Shown here piece by piece: positions 9,176 to 18,093 of a DNA stretch of 64,000 bases. The position numbers and the translations under genes are program-made. How positions within the stretch are numbered: the stretch's first letter is position 1; each line of letters opens with the position of its first letter. The DNA lies in the NCBI RefSeq assembly GCF_004770045.1, contig NZ_RQFO01000017.1, positions 186,001 through 250,000 of the forward strand, in the 5' to 3' direction. The notes under the pieces were generated by a model, which saw only the letters and a list, made by a program, of their open reading frames with translations, was not told the origin of the DNA and made no database searches. This DNA is from Leptospira montravelensis. GTDB lineage: Bacteria > Spirochaetota > Leptospiria > Leptospirales > Leptospiraceae.

Positions 9176-10111
9176 ATGGCAGAACAAACCCAACACGCTT
9201 TGGGAGATTTAGCCGCTCGCCAACTGGCAAATACGGTAAAAACAAAAACACAGTATGGTGCCATCACTCCACGTTTTTTAGTTAGGTTACTTGACTGGAA
9301 ACCTTTAGAAGCCGGTGTCCTTCGTGTCAACCGTGTGAAATCCAATGCACAAGTGGATGTACTTTGCGGACAAAAAGGAGAACAAGAACTTCCAGAAACC
9401 TTTGTTAACTACGAAGAAAAACCACGTGAATATACACTTAGTTTAATTTCCACAATCCTTGATGTACAAACTAGAGTTTCGGATTTATACAGTTCTCCAC
9501 ATGAACAAATCAATGAACAACTTCGTTTGGCGATTGAAAGTGTAAAAGAAAAACAAGAACTAGAACTCATCAATAATGACGATTATGGACTACTAAAAAA
9601 TGTACCGGCTCACCAACGAATTAGTACAAGGAAAGGACCTCCTACACCTGATGATTTAGATGATCTCATCACAAAAGTTTGGAAAGAACCATCTTTCTTT
9701 TTGGCTCATCCACTTGCCATTGCTGCCTTTGGACGTGAATGTACAAGAAGAGGAGTTCCACCGGCCACAGTCACAATGTTTGGTACACAGTTTCTCACCT
9801 GGAGAGGACTGCCACTTATTCCAACAGACAAACTTCTAGTCAATGGAGAAACCAATCCAAAATCTGCAGCGGGAACTTCCAATATTTTACTTCTGAGAGT
9901 GGGAGAAAAAAAACAAGGGGTTGTGGGTTTATACCAATCCAATCTTCCAGGGGAACAAACTCCAGGACTATCGGTACGATTTATGGGGATCAACCGATCT
10001 GCCATTGGATCTTATTTGATTTCTCTCTACTGCTCAGCAGCCATACTTACTGACGATGCCATTGCAGCACTCGACAATGTAGATGTGGGAAATTATTATG
10101 AATACAAATGA
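9176..10111 (+). CDS. srpI: Family 2A encapsulin nanocompartment shell protein (SrpI-like)
   Basis: 311 residues. The protein should self-assemble into an icosahedral HK97-fold shell around an enzyme cargo. The N-terminal arm (QHALGDLAARQLANTVKTKT, followed by TPRFLVRLLDW) and the segments VLRVNRVK, LAHPLAIAAFGRECTRRGV and TMFGTQFLTWRGLPL match family 2A encapsulins, formerly called Srp-I 'major membrane protein'. No cyclic-nucleotide-binding insertion is present, which argues for 2A rather than 2B. A good AGAGG site (9165-9169) precedes the ATG by six bases. The next gene, which overlaps this one, is a cysteine desulfurase with an extended N-terminus, exactly the cargo type of family 2A. It is cytosolic despite the old family name. 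Confidence 0.93.
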   Translation: MAEQTQHALGDLAARQLANTVKTKTQYGAITPRFLVRLLDWKPLEAGVLRVNRVKSNAQVDVLCGQKGEQELPETFVNYEEKPREYTLSLISTILDVQTRVSDLYSSPHEQINEQLRLAIESVKEKQELELINNDDYGLLKNVPAHQRISTRKGPPTPDDLDDLITKVWKEPSFFLAHPLAIAAFGRECTRRGVPPATVTMFGTQFLTWRGLPLIPTDKLLVNGETNPKSAAGTSNILLLRVGEKKQGVVGLYQSNLPGEQTPGLSVRFMGINRSAIGSYLISLYCSAAILTDDAIAALDNVDVGNYYEYK

Positions 10112-11621
10112 TCCGAGTTTTTTAAATCTAAAACCGGACTCATTCCCCAATGTTTCTTCGTCTCCATTTCCAGATGAAAAAACACTGGAAAAAATGGCGA
10201 AGGAAATGTTTGGCGTTTTGCAATCGTTTGGTGAAAGTAACGTTTCCACATCGGGTTTTCCAGCAAATGTTTTACCATCGCAAAATTTACCAAAAGAGTC
10301 CTTACCTTATTTAGAAGACTTAAAACTAACGGATACAGGTTTTTCCTATTCTGAGTTTTTGTCTTTTCCTAGTATCAATATACCGCAGTCAGGTGGTAGA
10401 AATCTTGCGACTTCTAGGAGAGATTTCCCTATTTTGACGGAAACGGTAAATGGGAAACCTTTGGTTTGGCTCGACAATGCGGCTACCACACAAAAACCAA
10501 CTTCGGTGATCGAAAGATTATCTCAGTTTTACCTCCATGAGAATTCGAATATCCATCGTGCGGCCCATACTCTGGCTGCAAGATCCACAGATGCTTATGA
10601 AAAAGCCAGGTCTCTTGTCCAAGGATTTATCGGAGCGGGAAGTGTAGAAGAAATTGTTTTTGTGAGAGGAACTACGGAAGGAATCAATCTTCTTTCCAAT
10701 ATCATCTCCGACAAACACATCCAAGCTGGTGACGAAATTCTCATCACACATTTGGAACACCACGCAAACATTGTTCCCTGGCAGATGGTTTGTGCCAAAA
10801 AAGGTGCAAAGTTACGAGTGGCGCCCGTAGATGATTCAGGACAGATCATTCTCAGTGAATACGAACGTTTGTTAAACTCAAAAACAAAAATTGTTTCCAT
10901 CACTCAAGTTTCCAATGCACTCGGGACTGTGGTTCCTGTAGAGGAGATGACAAGGTCGGCTCATAAAGTGGGAGCTCTTGTGATTGTGGATGGGGCTCAG
11001 TCCGTATCTCATATGCCAGTGAATGTAAAAGAGATTGATTGCGACTTCTTTGTGTTTAGTGGTCATAAACTTTTTGCTCCGACGGGCATCGGTGTGGTTT
11101 ACGGAAAAAAATCCATCCTAGACAGTTTGCCTCCTTGGCAAGGTGGCGGGAATATGATTCAAGATGTCAACTTTGATCATACCACTTTCCAAGAAGCGCC
11201 GTTTCGTTTTGAAGCCGGAACAGGTAACATTGCTGATGCGGTTGGCCTTGGAGCAGCAATCGAATATCTGAATCAGTTTGGAATGAAACAAATTTCTGCC
11301 TTCGAACATGATCTATTGGAATATGGCACCAAAGAATTGTTAAAGGTTCCGGGCCTACGTTTGATCGGAACTGCCAAGGACAAAGCGGGTGTGTTATCCT
11401 TTGTCATTGATGGATTCAAAACAGAAACGATTGGAAAAAAACTAGCAGAAGAAGGAATTGCTGTGCGAGCCGGTCATCACTGTGCCCAACCAATTTTAAG
11501 AAGGTTTGGATTGGAATCAACTGTAAGGCCATCACTTGCTTTTTACAATTCTTGCGAAGACATTGATGCACTCATACGAGTGTTGTACAGTTTAGGAAGC
11601 AAGAATCGGATTGGGATTTAG
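10098..11621 (+). CDS. Encapsulated cysteine desulfurase (SufS-like, family 2A cargo)
   Basis: 507 residues from ATG 10098, or 512 from ATG 10083; 10098 has the better upstream GGGA. This PLP enzyme removes sulfur from L-cysteine to give alanine and enzyme-bound persulfide. The SufS-type domain begins near residue 115 (LDNAATTQKP at about 125). PLP lysine is in SGHK (Lys324) and the persulfide cysteine is in RAGHHCAQP (Cys462). The first ~110 residues are Ser/Pro/Asn-rich and low in order, with one helical patch (EKTLEKMAKEMFGVLQ). Ordinary SufS lacks this extension; in characterised family 2A systems it directs loading into the shell. The start lies inside the shell gene, a 14-29 base overlap, suggesting coupled synthesis of shell and cargo. 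Confidence 0.92.
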   Translation: MNTNDPSFLNLKPDSFPNVSSSPFPDEKTLEKMAKEMFGVLQSFGESNVSTSGFPANVLPSQNLPKESLPYLEDLKLTDTGFSYSEFLSFPSINIPQSGGRNLATSRRDFPILTETVNGKPLVWLDNAATTQKPTSVIERLSQFYLHENSNIHRAAHTLAARSTDAYEKARSLVQGFIGAGSVEEIVFVRGTTEGINLLSNIISDKHIQAGDEILITHLEHHANIVPWQMVCAKKGAKLRVAPVDDSGQIILSEYERLLNSKTKIVSITQVSNALGTVVPVEEMTRSAHKVGALVIVDGAQSVSHMPVNVKEIDCDFFVFSGHKLFAPTGIGVVYGKKSILDSLPPWQGGGNMIQDVNFDHTTFQEAPFRFEAGTGNIADAVGLGAAIEYLNQFGMKQISAFEHDLLEYGTKELLKVPGLRLIGTAKDKAGVLSFVIDGFKTETIGKKLAEEGIAVRAGHHCAQPILRRFGLESTVRPSLAFYNSCEDIDALIRVLYSLGSKNRIGI

Positions 11622-11636
11622 TGATTTGATTTTAGT

Positions 11637-12509
11637 TCAAATGGTGAAATCCAAACCTTGGATTTCATTCGAACTCCTGACTCGCACTTCAGACTTCTGA
11701 TACACAACCGAATAAGGAGGAATGCTTTGGGTGATCCAAGCATTCCCTCCGATGATTGACTGTTTGCCGATCACAGTGTCGCCACCTAGGATGGTGGCCC
11801 CCGCATAAATCACCACACCTTCTTCAATCGTCGGATGTCGTTTTTGTTTCGCCAAAGACTTGTTTACCGAGAGAGCACCCAGAGTCACACCTTGGTAAAT
11901 CTTTACATTGTCTGCAATTTGGGTGGTTTCACCGATGACAATTCCTGTTCCATGATCCATAAAAAAGGCTCTGCCAATTTCTGCACCAGGATGGATGTCA
12001 ATCCCAGTGGCTTCGTGTGCTACACCGGACAGAAGTTTTGGGAAAATAGGCAAAGCCGACTTAAAAAAATAATTAGCAACTCGGTGGACGGCAGCAGCGT
12101 AAAACCCCGAATAGGCGAGAATCACTTCATGGATACTTTCTGCCGCTGGATCTCCTAAAAATGCTGCTTCGGCATCCTCCCACATCCATTGATATAATCC
12201 AGGAAGTTTAGCTATGAAATTATGCAAAATATCATCCAAAGCAAATATGCGACCAAGTTCCTTATCCGCATAAACGGAGTAAGGTTCTAGTAAATTTTTC
12301 CAACGGATACGGAAGAGTTCCAACTGGTCTGAAATTTGATCTTTGGAAGTAAAGTTACGTTCGGAATGGTATCCTGAAAAAAGAATTGAAAACAATTCTT
12401 CTAAAAACCGACTGGCGACTTGTTTGCCACCCACAACAGATTCCGGAATGGATTGCCGACTTAGAATCGAATTGTATAATTCATCTTGTCTGTTTGATAA
12501 CATGATCAC
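11637..12509 (-). CDS. epsC: Serine O-acetyltransferase EpsC
   Basis: 290 residues. It makes O-acetylserine from serine and acetyl-CoA, the carbon skeleton for cysteine. A helical N-terminal domain (about 1-165) precedes left-handed beta-helix hexapeptide repeats (IDIHPGAEIG, TGIVIGETTQIADNVKIYQG). The predicted catalytic pair is Asp171 and His186 (DIHPGA and DHGTG), with the same 15-residue spacing as Asp143/His158 of E. coli CysE. It converges on the desulfurase gene with a 15-base gap. Serine acetyltransferases are frequent partners of family 2A encapsulin operons; here the gene is adjacent but on the opposite strand, so it is not in the same transcript. Start is Met1 or Met3. Confidence 0.92.
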   Translation of the reverse strand: MIMLSNRQDELYNSILSRQSIPESVVGGKQVASRFLEELFSILFSGYHSERNFTSKDQISDQLELFRIRWKNLLEPYSVYADKELGRIFALDDILHNFIAKLPGLYQWMWEDAEAAFLGDPAAESIHEVILAYSGFYAAAVHRVANYFFKSALPIFPKLLSGVAHEATGIDIHPGAEIGRAFFMDHGTGIVIGETTQIADNVKIYQGVTLGALSVNKSLAKQKRHPTIEEGVVIYAGATILGGDTVIGKQSIIGGNAWITQSIPPYSVVYQKSEVRVRSSNEIQGLDFTI

Positions 12510-12647
12510 CCAGTAAGTCTTGGAATAAAAAAAGAGAGAACGCTAAAAAACGGATTCCCTTAAAAACCAGAGCAAAGCAGGTAAATCGGATGTACATTCA
12601 TAACAAAATATTGAATGAGATTGTCCGAATGGGCCTCATTCCATCTC

Positions 12648-14525
12648 ATGGACATTGTGCTAGTCTCTGTATCCAAACTTTCCAAAACCATCGGCGAAAA
12701 AAAACTTTTTTCAAATCTTGACTTCTCTATCAGTGAAGGAGAAAAACTAGCCATTGTCGGGATCAATGGATCCGGTAAGTCCACACTACTCCGTGCTCTT
12801 CTTGGAAAAGAAGAAACAGACTCAGGGCAAATCATTAAAAACAATAATCTTAAAATTTCAATCCTCGACCAAAATCCTATCTTTGATCCTAAGGAAACCA
12901 TCCTCGACCATATTTACAAGGGTGATAACAAACTTGTCAAAACCATCCGCAAATATGAAGAAATCTGCGAACGAATGAGTGAAGGGGAAGAAGGACTTGA
13001 TGATGAGTTTACCAATGCCTCACAAGAAATGGACAGGCTTTCTGCTTGGGATTACGAACAACAAATCAAATCCATATTAAAAGAGTTAGGTGTTGAAAAA
13101 TTAGAAAGAAAGATGTCTGAGTTGTCCGGAGGGATGTTAAAGAAAGTAGAACTTGCGAAGTCTCTCATTGATGAAAGTAACCTACTGATTTTGGATGAAC
13201 CAACAAACCACTTAGATGTAAAATCCATTTTATGGTTAGAAGATTATTTGGCAGGACTCGACAAGGCCATTATCCTCATCACACACGATCGTTATTTTTT
13301 AGATCGGATTGTAACCAAAATTTTGGAACTGGATCGCGGCAGCCATTTTCTCTATGAAGGGAACTATTCTATTTATTTAGAACGAAAAGTAGAAAGAGAA
13401 GAAACCCTCCAAAAACAAGAAGATAAAATCAAACAGTTTTTAAAACAAGAAGTGAAGTGGTTGAAACGCCAACCCAAAGCTCGTTCCACAAAACAAAAGG
13501 CAAGGATTGATCGTGCGAGTGATCTCCAAAACAGAGAAAAACGCGAAATACAAAAAGATCTAGAACTGAGTGTGGCTGCGAAACGCCAAGGGAAAACTAT
13601 TTTAGAAATTCATAATTTGAAAAAAGGAATCGCAGACAAATTACTCATCAATGATTTCACTTATACCTTCAAAGCAAAAGAAAGACTCGGAATCATTGGT
13701 CCCAATGGAATTGGAAAGTCTACTCTCTTAAACTTAATGGCAGGTCGCATTACACCCGATAGTGGATTTATCAAACCAGGAATGAACACAAAGGTGGGAT
13801 ACTTTGACCAAACTAGTTCCGAACTCCCACTAGAGAGAAATGTCCTAGATTATATCAAAGATGTAGCCGGTGAAATGATTGAAACCGAATCTGGAGAAAA
13901 AATTTCTGCTTCCAAAATGTTAGAACGTTTTCTATTTGATGGGAAATTACAATACACACCGATCGCCAAACTTTCAGGAGGCGAAAGACGACGTCTTTTC
14001 CTTGTTCAGATTTTGATGACTGGACCAAACTTTCTCATCTTAGATGAACCAACCAATGATTTGGACATCCAAACACTGTCAGTATTGGAATCTTTTTTAG
14101 ATGAATTTCCAGGAACCGTTGTGATTGTCTCACATGATCGTTATTTTTTAGACCGCACAGCAGAAAGCCTACTTATCTTTCGCAAAGAAGGAAAACTGGA
14201 CCATTACATTGGAACTTTTTCCTCCTTTTTAGAAAATGATTCTTTAGAATTGGAAAACGAACCAAGTTCCCCAAAACAGACCGTAGTTCCGCAAGCCACA
14301 CAGACAACGGATAAACCACAAAAATCAAAACAAGATCAAAAGAAACTTTCTAAATTAGAATCAGAGATTGCCAAACTTGAATCATCAAAACTAGAATTAG
14401 AAAAGAAATTGAGTACATTCGCAAATGATCATACTGAACTTCAGAAAATATCTGAAGAAATCCAAAAGATAGAAACGGAAATTCTTTACAAAATGGAGGA
14501 ATGGGAAATGCTTCAATCCGAATGA
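12648..14525 (+). CDS. ABC-F family ATPase (Uup/EttA-like)
   Basis: 625 residues from ATG 12648; the upstream reading would add eleven residues before MDIVLVSVSK. There are two soluble ABC cassettes and no membrane domain. Walker A motifs are GINGSGKST and GPNGIGKST, signatures LSGGM and LSGGER, and Walker B motifs LLILDEPTNHLD and FLILDEPTNDLD. A charged linker (KWLKRQPKARSTKQKAR) lies between them, and the C-terminal helix from about residue 570 (SKLESEIAKLESSKLELEKKL) is coiled coil as in Uup. Members act on ribosomes or on branched DNA; which applies here cannot be told from sequence. Its stop overlaps the next start as ATGA. Confidence 0.9.
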   Translation: MDIVLVSVSKLSKTIGEKKLFSNLDFSISEGEKLAIVGINGSGKSTLLRALLGKEETDSGQIIKNNNLKISILDQNPIFDPKETILDHIYKGDNKLVKTIRKYEEICERMSEGEEGLDDEFTNASQEMDRLSAWDYEQQIKSILKELGVEKLERKMSELSGGMLKKVELAKSLIDESNLLILDEPTNHLDVKSILWLEDYLAGLDKAIILITHDRYFLDRIVTKILELDRGSHFLYEGNYSIYLERKVEREETLQKQEDKIKQFLKQEVKWLKRQPKARSTKQKARIDRASDLQNREKREIQKDLELSVAAKRQGKTILEIHNLKKGIADKLLINDFTYTFKAKERLGIIGPNGIGKSTLLNLMAGRITPDSGFIKPGMNTKVGYFDQTSSELPLERNVLDYIKDVAGEMIETESGEKISASKMLERFLFDGKLQYTPIAKLSGGERRRLFLVQILMTGPNFLILDEPTNDLDIQTLSVLESFLDEFPGTVVIVSHDRYFLDRTAESLLIFRKEGKLDHYIGTFSSFLENDSLELENEPSSPKQTVVPQATQTTDKPQKSKQDQKKLSKLESEIAKLESSKLELEKKLSTFANDHTELQKISEEIQKIETEILYKMEEWEMLQSE

Positions 14526-16276
14526 AGACAGTCCTATATACAAGAATTTTTATTTGGACACCCATCATCTTTATTGGGTACTTCATCTCAGCACAAATTG
14601 GTTTTAAAATTGCCTTCCTAAACAGCCAAGTTTCTCCTGTTTGGCCACCGGAAGGAGTGGGCCTTGCTTCTCTTTTGCTCCTTGGGCCTGTCGCTTTGCC
14701 TGGAATTTATTTAGGAGCAACTCTTGCTAATTTTTTCAACAACCCCCATTTACCAACAGCATTCCTGATTGGTATAGGAAATACACTAAGCAGTTTTATC
14801 AACTACCGAATCATCAAACGTGTCACTGAAAAAAGTGATCCGATTTACTCCACAAAGGATTTAATTTATTTCCTAAGCATAGGTACTTTTCCTGGATCAT
14901 TGGTAAGCACCATTTTAGGTGTCACAAGTTTATGGTATTGGGATTTTTTATCTTCTGAACTTTATTTCAACGTATTCTTTACTTGGTTTTCGGGAGAGAT
15001 GCTCGGTTTTCTCATCGTTGCACCTTTACTTTACGTTTGGTTTCATCCTAAAGCAAAATTAAAGTTAGAACTTCGCAAACAAATCGAACTTTTAATTTGG
15101 ATCATTTTAGTATATATTTCCGGATCCATTGCTTTTAGCGATGAATGGCCTTTACTCTTTTTACCGATTCCCTTTGTGATTGTGACAAGCATTCGGTTTC
15201 GCCAATTTGGAGCCACTCTCTCCACAGTGGTCCTTGCATTTACTGCTGTTACACTCACTATCGAAGGGAAAGGTGTATTTGCTAGAAGAGATGAAAGTGG
15301 ACTCTCCATCAACGATTCCCTTATCTTTTTAGATGCGTTTTTGTTTTGTATCAGTGGAATTGCCTACTTTTTGGTGACAGCCACCAGAGAAAGAGAAAGA
15401 GCACAACTTGCTTCTTTAAAATCCTTACAGTTCTTAAATGAGCTAAAAGAAAAGGCTAATGAAGAATTGGAACAAAAAGTTTTAGAAAGAACCGCTGTGA
15501 TTGAAGAACAAAGGACAGAAATTGAAAAACAATTGGATATGGCCAAACGCATCCAAGAATCCCTTTTTCCTCAAAAAGAAATTTTGCCACAAGGTGTTGA
15601 TATTCTTTTTAAAAATATCCCTATGATGAAAGTGGGTGGGGATTTGTATGATATTGTTTGGAAACCCGAAAAACAAGAGTTAGGTGTATTTATTTGTGAT
15701 GTTTCTGGGCATGGAATTCCCGCTGCCTTATTAAGTGCTCTTGTCAAAACATCACTGGAAAAATGGAAACAAGATCCAGTTGACCTTAAAGATAATTTAG
15801 AATCCATTCGCCACCAAATCATCCCCAACCTTCGGGAACATTTTGTCACGGCAAGCCTACTCCACCTTTATACAGGTACGGGTTCTCTCACATTTGCAAG
15901 GGCTGGACATTTTCCACTTTTTATCATTCGTAAATCGGGTGCTCTTGTGAGTTTAAAACCAATGGGAAGGATCATTACCCCCATTTTCGAAATCCTTGCG
16001 GAAGAAGAGAGATTCCAATTGGAAACGGGGGATTTGATTGTAATGCTCACAGATGGGCTCACCGAAGCAAGAGAACCCGAATCATTACAAATGTTTGGTG
16101 AGGAGAGACTTCTTCACTTAATTCGCGATATACGAAGCCTTCCTCTCTTTGAAATCCAAGACCAAGTTTTCCAATCCGTCATCCAACTTTCTGGAGGAAT
16201 TGCTGCCATCCAAGATGATTTGACTCTCGGACTCATACGTTATTCGGGGATTACCGAAGAAACATCCAAAGTTTGA
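14522..16276 (+). CDS. MASE1-type membrane sensor with PP2C (SpoIIE/RsbU) phosphatase
   Basis: 584 residues from ATG 14522, which forms an ATGA overlap with the ABC-F stop. The N-terminal ~300 residues carry about eight hydrophobic segments and the MASE1 pattern (SPVWPPEGVGLASLLLLGP, GATLANFF). A short coiled coil (NELKEKANEELEQKVLERT) follows. The C-terminal PP2C domain has MKVGGDLYDIVW, FICDVSGHGIPAALLSAL and MLTDGLTEARE, which supply the metal-binding acidic residues. Such proteins dephosphorylate anti-anti-sigma factors in partner-switching. No STAS partner is adjacent, but an RsbW-like kinase lies at 56116. Confidence 0.88.
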   Translation: MKTVLYTRIFIWTPIIFIGYFISAQIGFKIAFLNSQVSPVWPPEGVGLASLLLLGPVALPGIYLGATLANFFNNPHLPTAFLIGIGNTLSSFINYRIIKRVTEKSDPIYSTKDLIYFLSIGTFPGSLVSTILGVTSLWYWDFLSSELYFNVFFTWFSGEMLGFLIVAPLLYVWFHPKAKLKLELRKQIELLIWIILVYISGSIAFSDEWPLLFLPIPFVIVTSIRFRQFGATLSTVVLAFTAVTLTIEGKGVFARRDESGLSINDSLIFLDAFLFCISGIAYFLVTATRERERAQLASLKSLQFLNELKEKANEELEQKVLERTAVIEEQRTEIEKQLDMAKRIQESLFPQKEILPQGVDILFKNIPMMKVGGDLYDIVWKPEKQELGVFICDVSGHGIPAALLSALVKTSLEKWKQDPVDLKDNLESIRHQIIPNLREHFVTASLLHLYTGTGSLTFARAGHFPLFIIRKSGALVSLKPMGRIITPIFEILAEEERFQLETGDLIVMLTDGLTEAREPESLQMFGEERLLHLIRDIRSLPLFEIQDQVFQSVIQLSGGIAAIQDDLTLGLIRYSGITEETSKV

Positions 16277-16283
16277 TTCTGTT

Positions 16284-16853
16284 TTATTCCTTGGTCAGTG
16301 GTGGTTCTAAAAATTCTTCAATACAGGGAAGAAGAACTTCTGTTCTTTCTTTTTCATTCATGGGACCTAAGTCTCCACCTTTATTGAACCGACTGAGTGG
16401 TTTGGTATAGTCTGCATAGTTAATCATAGAGGCCATTTCAACGATTTCAATCGCATTCCCCTTGGTTTGTCTGAGGTAAGCACTACAAGAAATATAAGAG
16501 CCGAGAAAGGTTTTCTCTTTTCGGAAGAATACAATTTTATAAACAGCAGCATAAGGGGAATCGCTTCGTAAATGATTTGGGAATTGTTTCTTTTTTGTAT
16601 CCATCCAATCATGGATGTCCATTCCTTTAGGCAAGGAAACAGGGTTCTTGGGATACACTCGTCTCTCAGGAGGAAGTAAACTTGCACAACTGACCGAAAA
16701 AAATGTAGATATACAAATCAAAAGACCAAGAGAGCCAATTCTAAATCGGCTCCATCTCTGTCTCATTTGTTTTCTTATGTTCAATTGAGCCATTTTAGAA
16801 TCCATTTCTCTTACTATCCCCCCTACAAATTCGTATCTATGGTTTACTTTCAT
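16284..16853 (-). CDS. Small lipoprotein, paralogue A
   Basis: 189 residues if read from the ATG directly after the upstream stop; Met17 (16805), behind a G-rich site, is an alternative start. A hydrophobic stretch ends in FSVSC, a spirochaete-type lipobox, and the mature chain opens CASLLPPERRVYPKNPVSLP. From this Cys to the end it is roughly two-thirds identical by eye to the gene at 17551-18090, including GGDLGPMNEKERTE and LLPCIEEFLEP. Two further Cys in the mature part are shared and could form a disulfide. No known family recognised. It is the last gene of a three-gene minus-strand set. Confidence 0.7.
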   Translation of the reverse strand: MKVNHRYEFVGGIVREMDSKMAQLNIRKQMRQRWSRFRIGSLGLLICISTFFSVSCASLLPPERRVYPKNPVSLPKGMDIHDWMDTKKKQFPNHLRSDSPYAAVYKIVFFRKEKTFLGSYISCSAYLRQTKGNAIEIVEMASMINYADYTKPLSRFNKGGDLGPMNEKERTEVLLPCIEEFLEPPLTKE

Positions 16854-17543
16854 TTAAGGCACACCCTTCGTCTCTTCCACCAATTCGTCCGGCAGATTTA
16901 AATAAATCTCATCAATGGCTTCTTGGAAACCTTGCAAATACATCGCAGAGACAACACTGGGTTCATCGAACAAATTTCCGTGATCTCGCATTTGAAACTG
17001 ATGCGGATTCAAAACATACCAGGGACTAATATAACGAGTGGCAAGTTGCAATGTTTTTTTCTCTGAGACCAATCGGCTTTTGTGATACAACTTTACTGTT
17101 ACCTCCAAATTCAGTTTTTCTTGGCAAGGGAACAAACAAATGGTTAACATTTGTAAAACCTGACCAAAACTTTTTTGGTCCCAATCACTTTTAGGATGGT
17201 TTGCGACAACAAAAATCACATAGTCTGTCTTCAGATTGGTAAGTTCAAAATGTTTATCTTCTATATTATGGATATAAATTGTTTTCCATTGGTAACGAGA
17301 AGTTCCAATTTCATTTTGTTTTTTGACAAAGTATTCACTTCTAGGCAATCCAAACATTGGATTCATTTCGATCCAACCAGTAAATGCTCTATGTTGGAAA
17401 ACACGATTTTGATTTAAGATGGTGATGGACTCACTCATTTTTTCTTTTGCTGTTTTTTCCGAAAATGGTTTCAATTGATGTTCTAAATCAGCAAAGACAC
17501 ATTGATAAAAGAAAATCATTGGGCATAAATAAATATATTTCAC
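16854..17543 (-). CDS. Exported protein of unknown function between two lipoprotein paralogues
   Basis: 229 residues. The N-terminus KYIYLCPMIFFYQCVFA is a likely signal peptide, possibly a poor lipobox at Cys15. The rest is soluble, mixed alpha/beta, with no motif I recognise; a central run (TDYVIFVVANHP) is the most hydrophobic mature segment. It starts seven bases after the stop of the 17551 lipoprotein and its stop abuts the 16853 ATG, so all three are probably co-transcribed and may act together at the cell envelope. Confidence 0.6.
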   Translation of the reverse strand: MKYIYLCPMIFFYQCVFADLEHQLKPFSEKTAKEKMSESITILNQNRVFQHRAFTGWIEMNPMFGLPRSEYFVKKQNEIGTSRYQWKTIYIHNIEDKHFELTNLKTDYVIFVVANHPKSDWDQKSFGQVLQMLTICLFPCQEKLNLEVTVKLYHKSRLVSEKKTLQLATRYISPWYVLNPHQFQMRDHGNLFDEPSVVSAMYLQGFQEAIDEIYLNLPDELVEETKGVP

Positions 17544-17550
17544 AAATCAA

Positions 17551-18090
17551 TCATTCCTTTGATTGGGCTGGTTCTAAAAATTCTTCGATACAAGGAAGTA
17601 GGATTTCGGTTCTCTCCTTTTCATTCATAGGACCTAGGTCCCCACCTCTCGGAATGACAGATTTTTCATAATTGGCATAGTTTACATTGGAGACCATTTC
17701 AATGATTTCAATCGTATGAATGTTCGTTTGGCGAAGAAACGCACCACAGGAAATAAATGATCCTAAATTTGTGAATTTCTTTCGATAGAACAAAATCTTA
17801 TATGAATCCGGATATGGAGAATAACTTCGCAATCGATCTGGATATTGATTCTTCTTAGTTTCCATCCACTTATGGATGTCCATACTCTTTGGCAAAGTGA
17901 CAGGATTTTTCGGATACACTCTCCGTTCGGGTGGAAGCAAACTCGCACAACCGATCAAAAGAAAAACTGAGATACAAAGAAAACGAATAGAAGAAACCAA
18001 TCGGAAGTGGGACTCCGATTTCTTCGGACAGAACGTACGGTATTTGTCATTCCCATCCGAAGAAATCGTATTTAAGTTTAAATTTTCCAA
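17551..18090 (-). CDS. Small lipoprotein, paralogue B
   Basis: 179 residues. Hydrophobic segment FLCISVFLLIGC ends at the predicted lipidated Cys, then CASLLPPERRVYPKNPVTLP as in the paralogue at 16284. The N-terminal ~40 residues before the hydrophobic segment are long and charged, so translation may begin later than the ATG at 18090. Conserved with the paralogue are SMDIHKWM-like, the FISCGAFLRQT region and the C-terminal MNEKERTEILLPCIEEF. Function unknown. It is the first gene of the three-gene set, four bases downstream of the stop of the His/Gly-rich lipoprotein gene. Confidence 0.72.
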   Translation of the reverse strand: MENLNLNTISSDGNDKYRTFCPKKSESHFRLVSSIRFLCISVFLLIGCASLLPPERRVYPKNPVTLPKSMDIHKWMETKKNQYPDRLRSYSPYPDSYKILFYRKKFTNLGSFISCGAFLRQTNIHTIEIIEMVSNVNYANYEKSVIPRGGDLGPMNEKERTEILLPCIEEFLEPAQSKE

Positions 18091-18093
18091 GAC

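Noticed and set aside
10083..10097. Upstream ATG of the desulfurase as the definite start
   Set aside because: It has no ribosome site, while ATG 10098 follows GGGA at suitable distance; it is kept only as an alternative.
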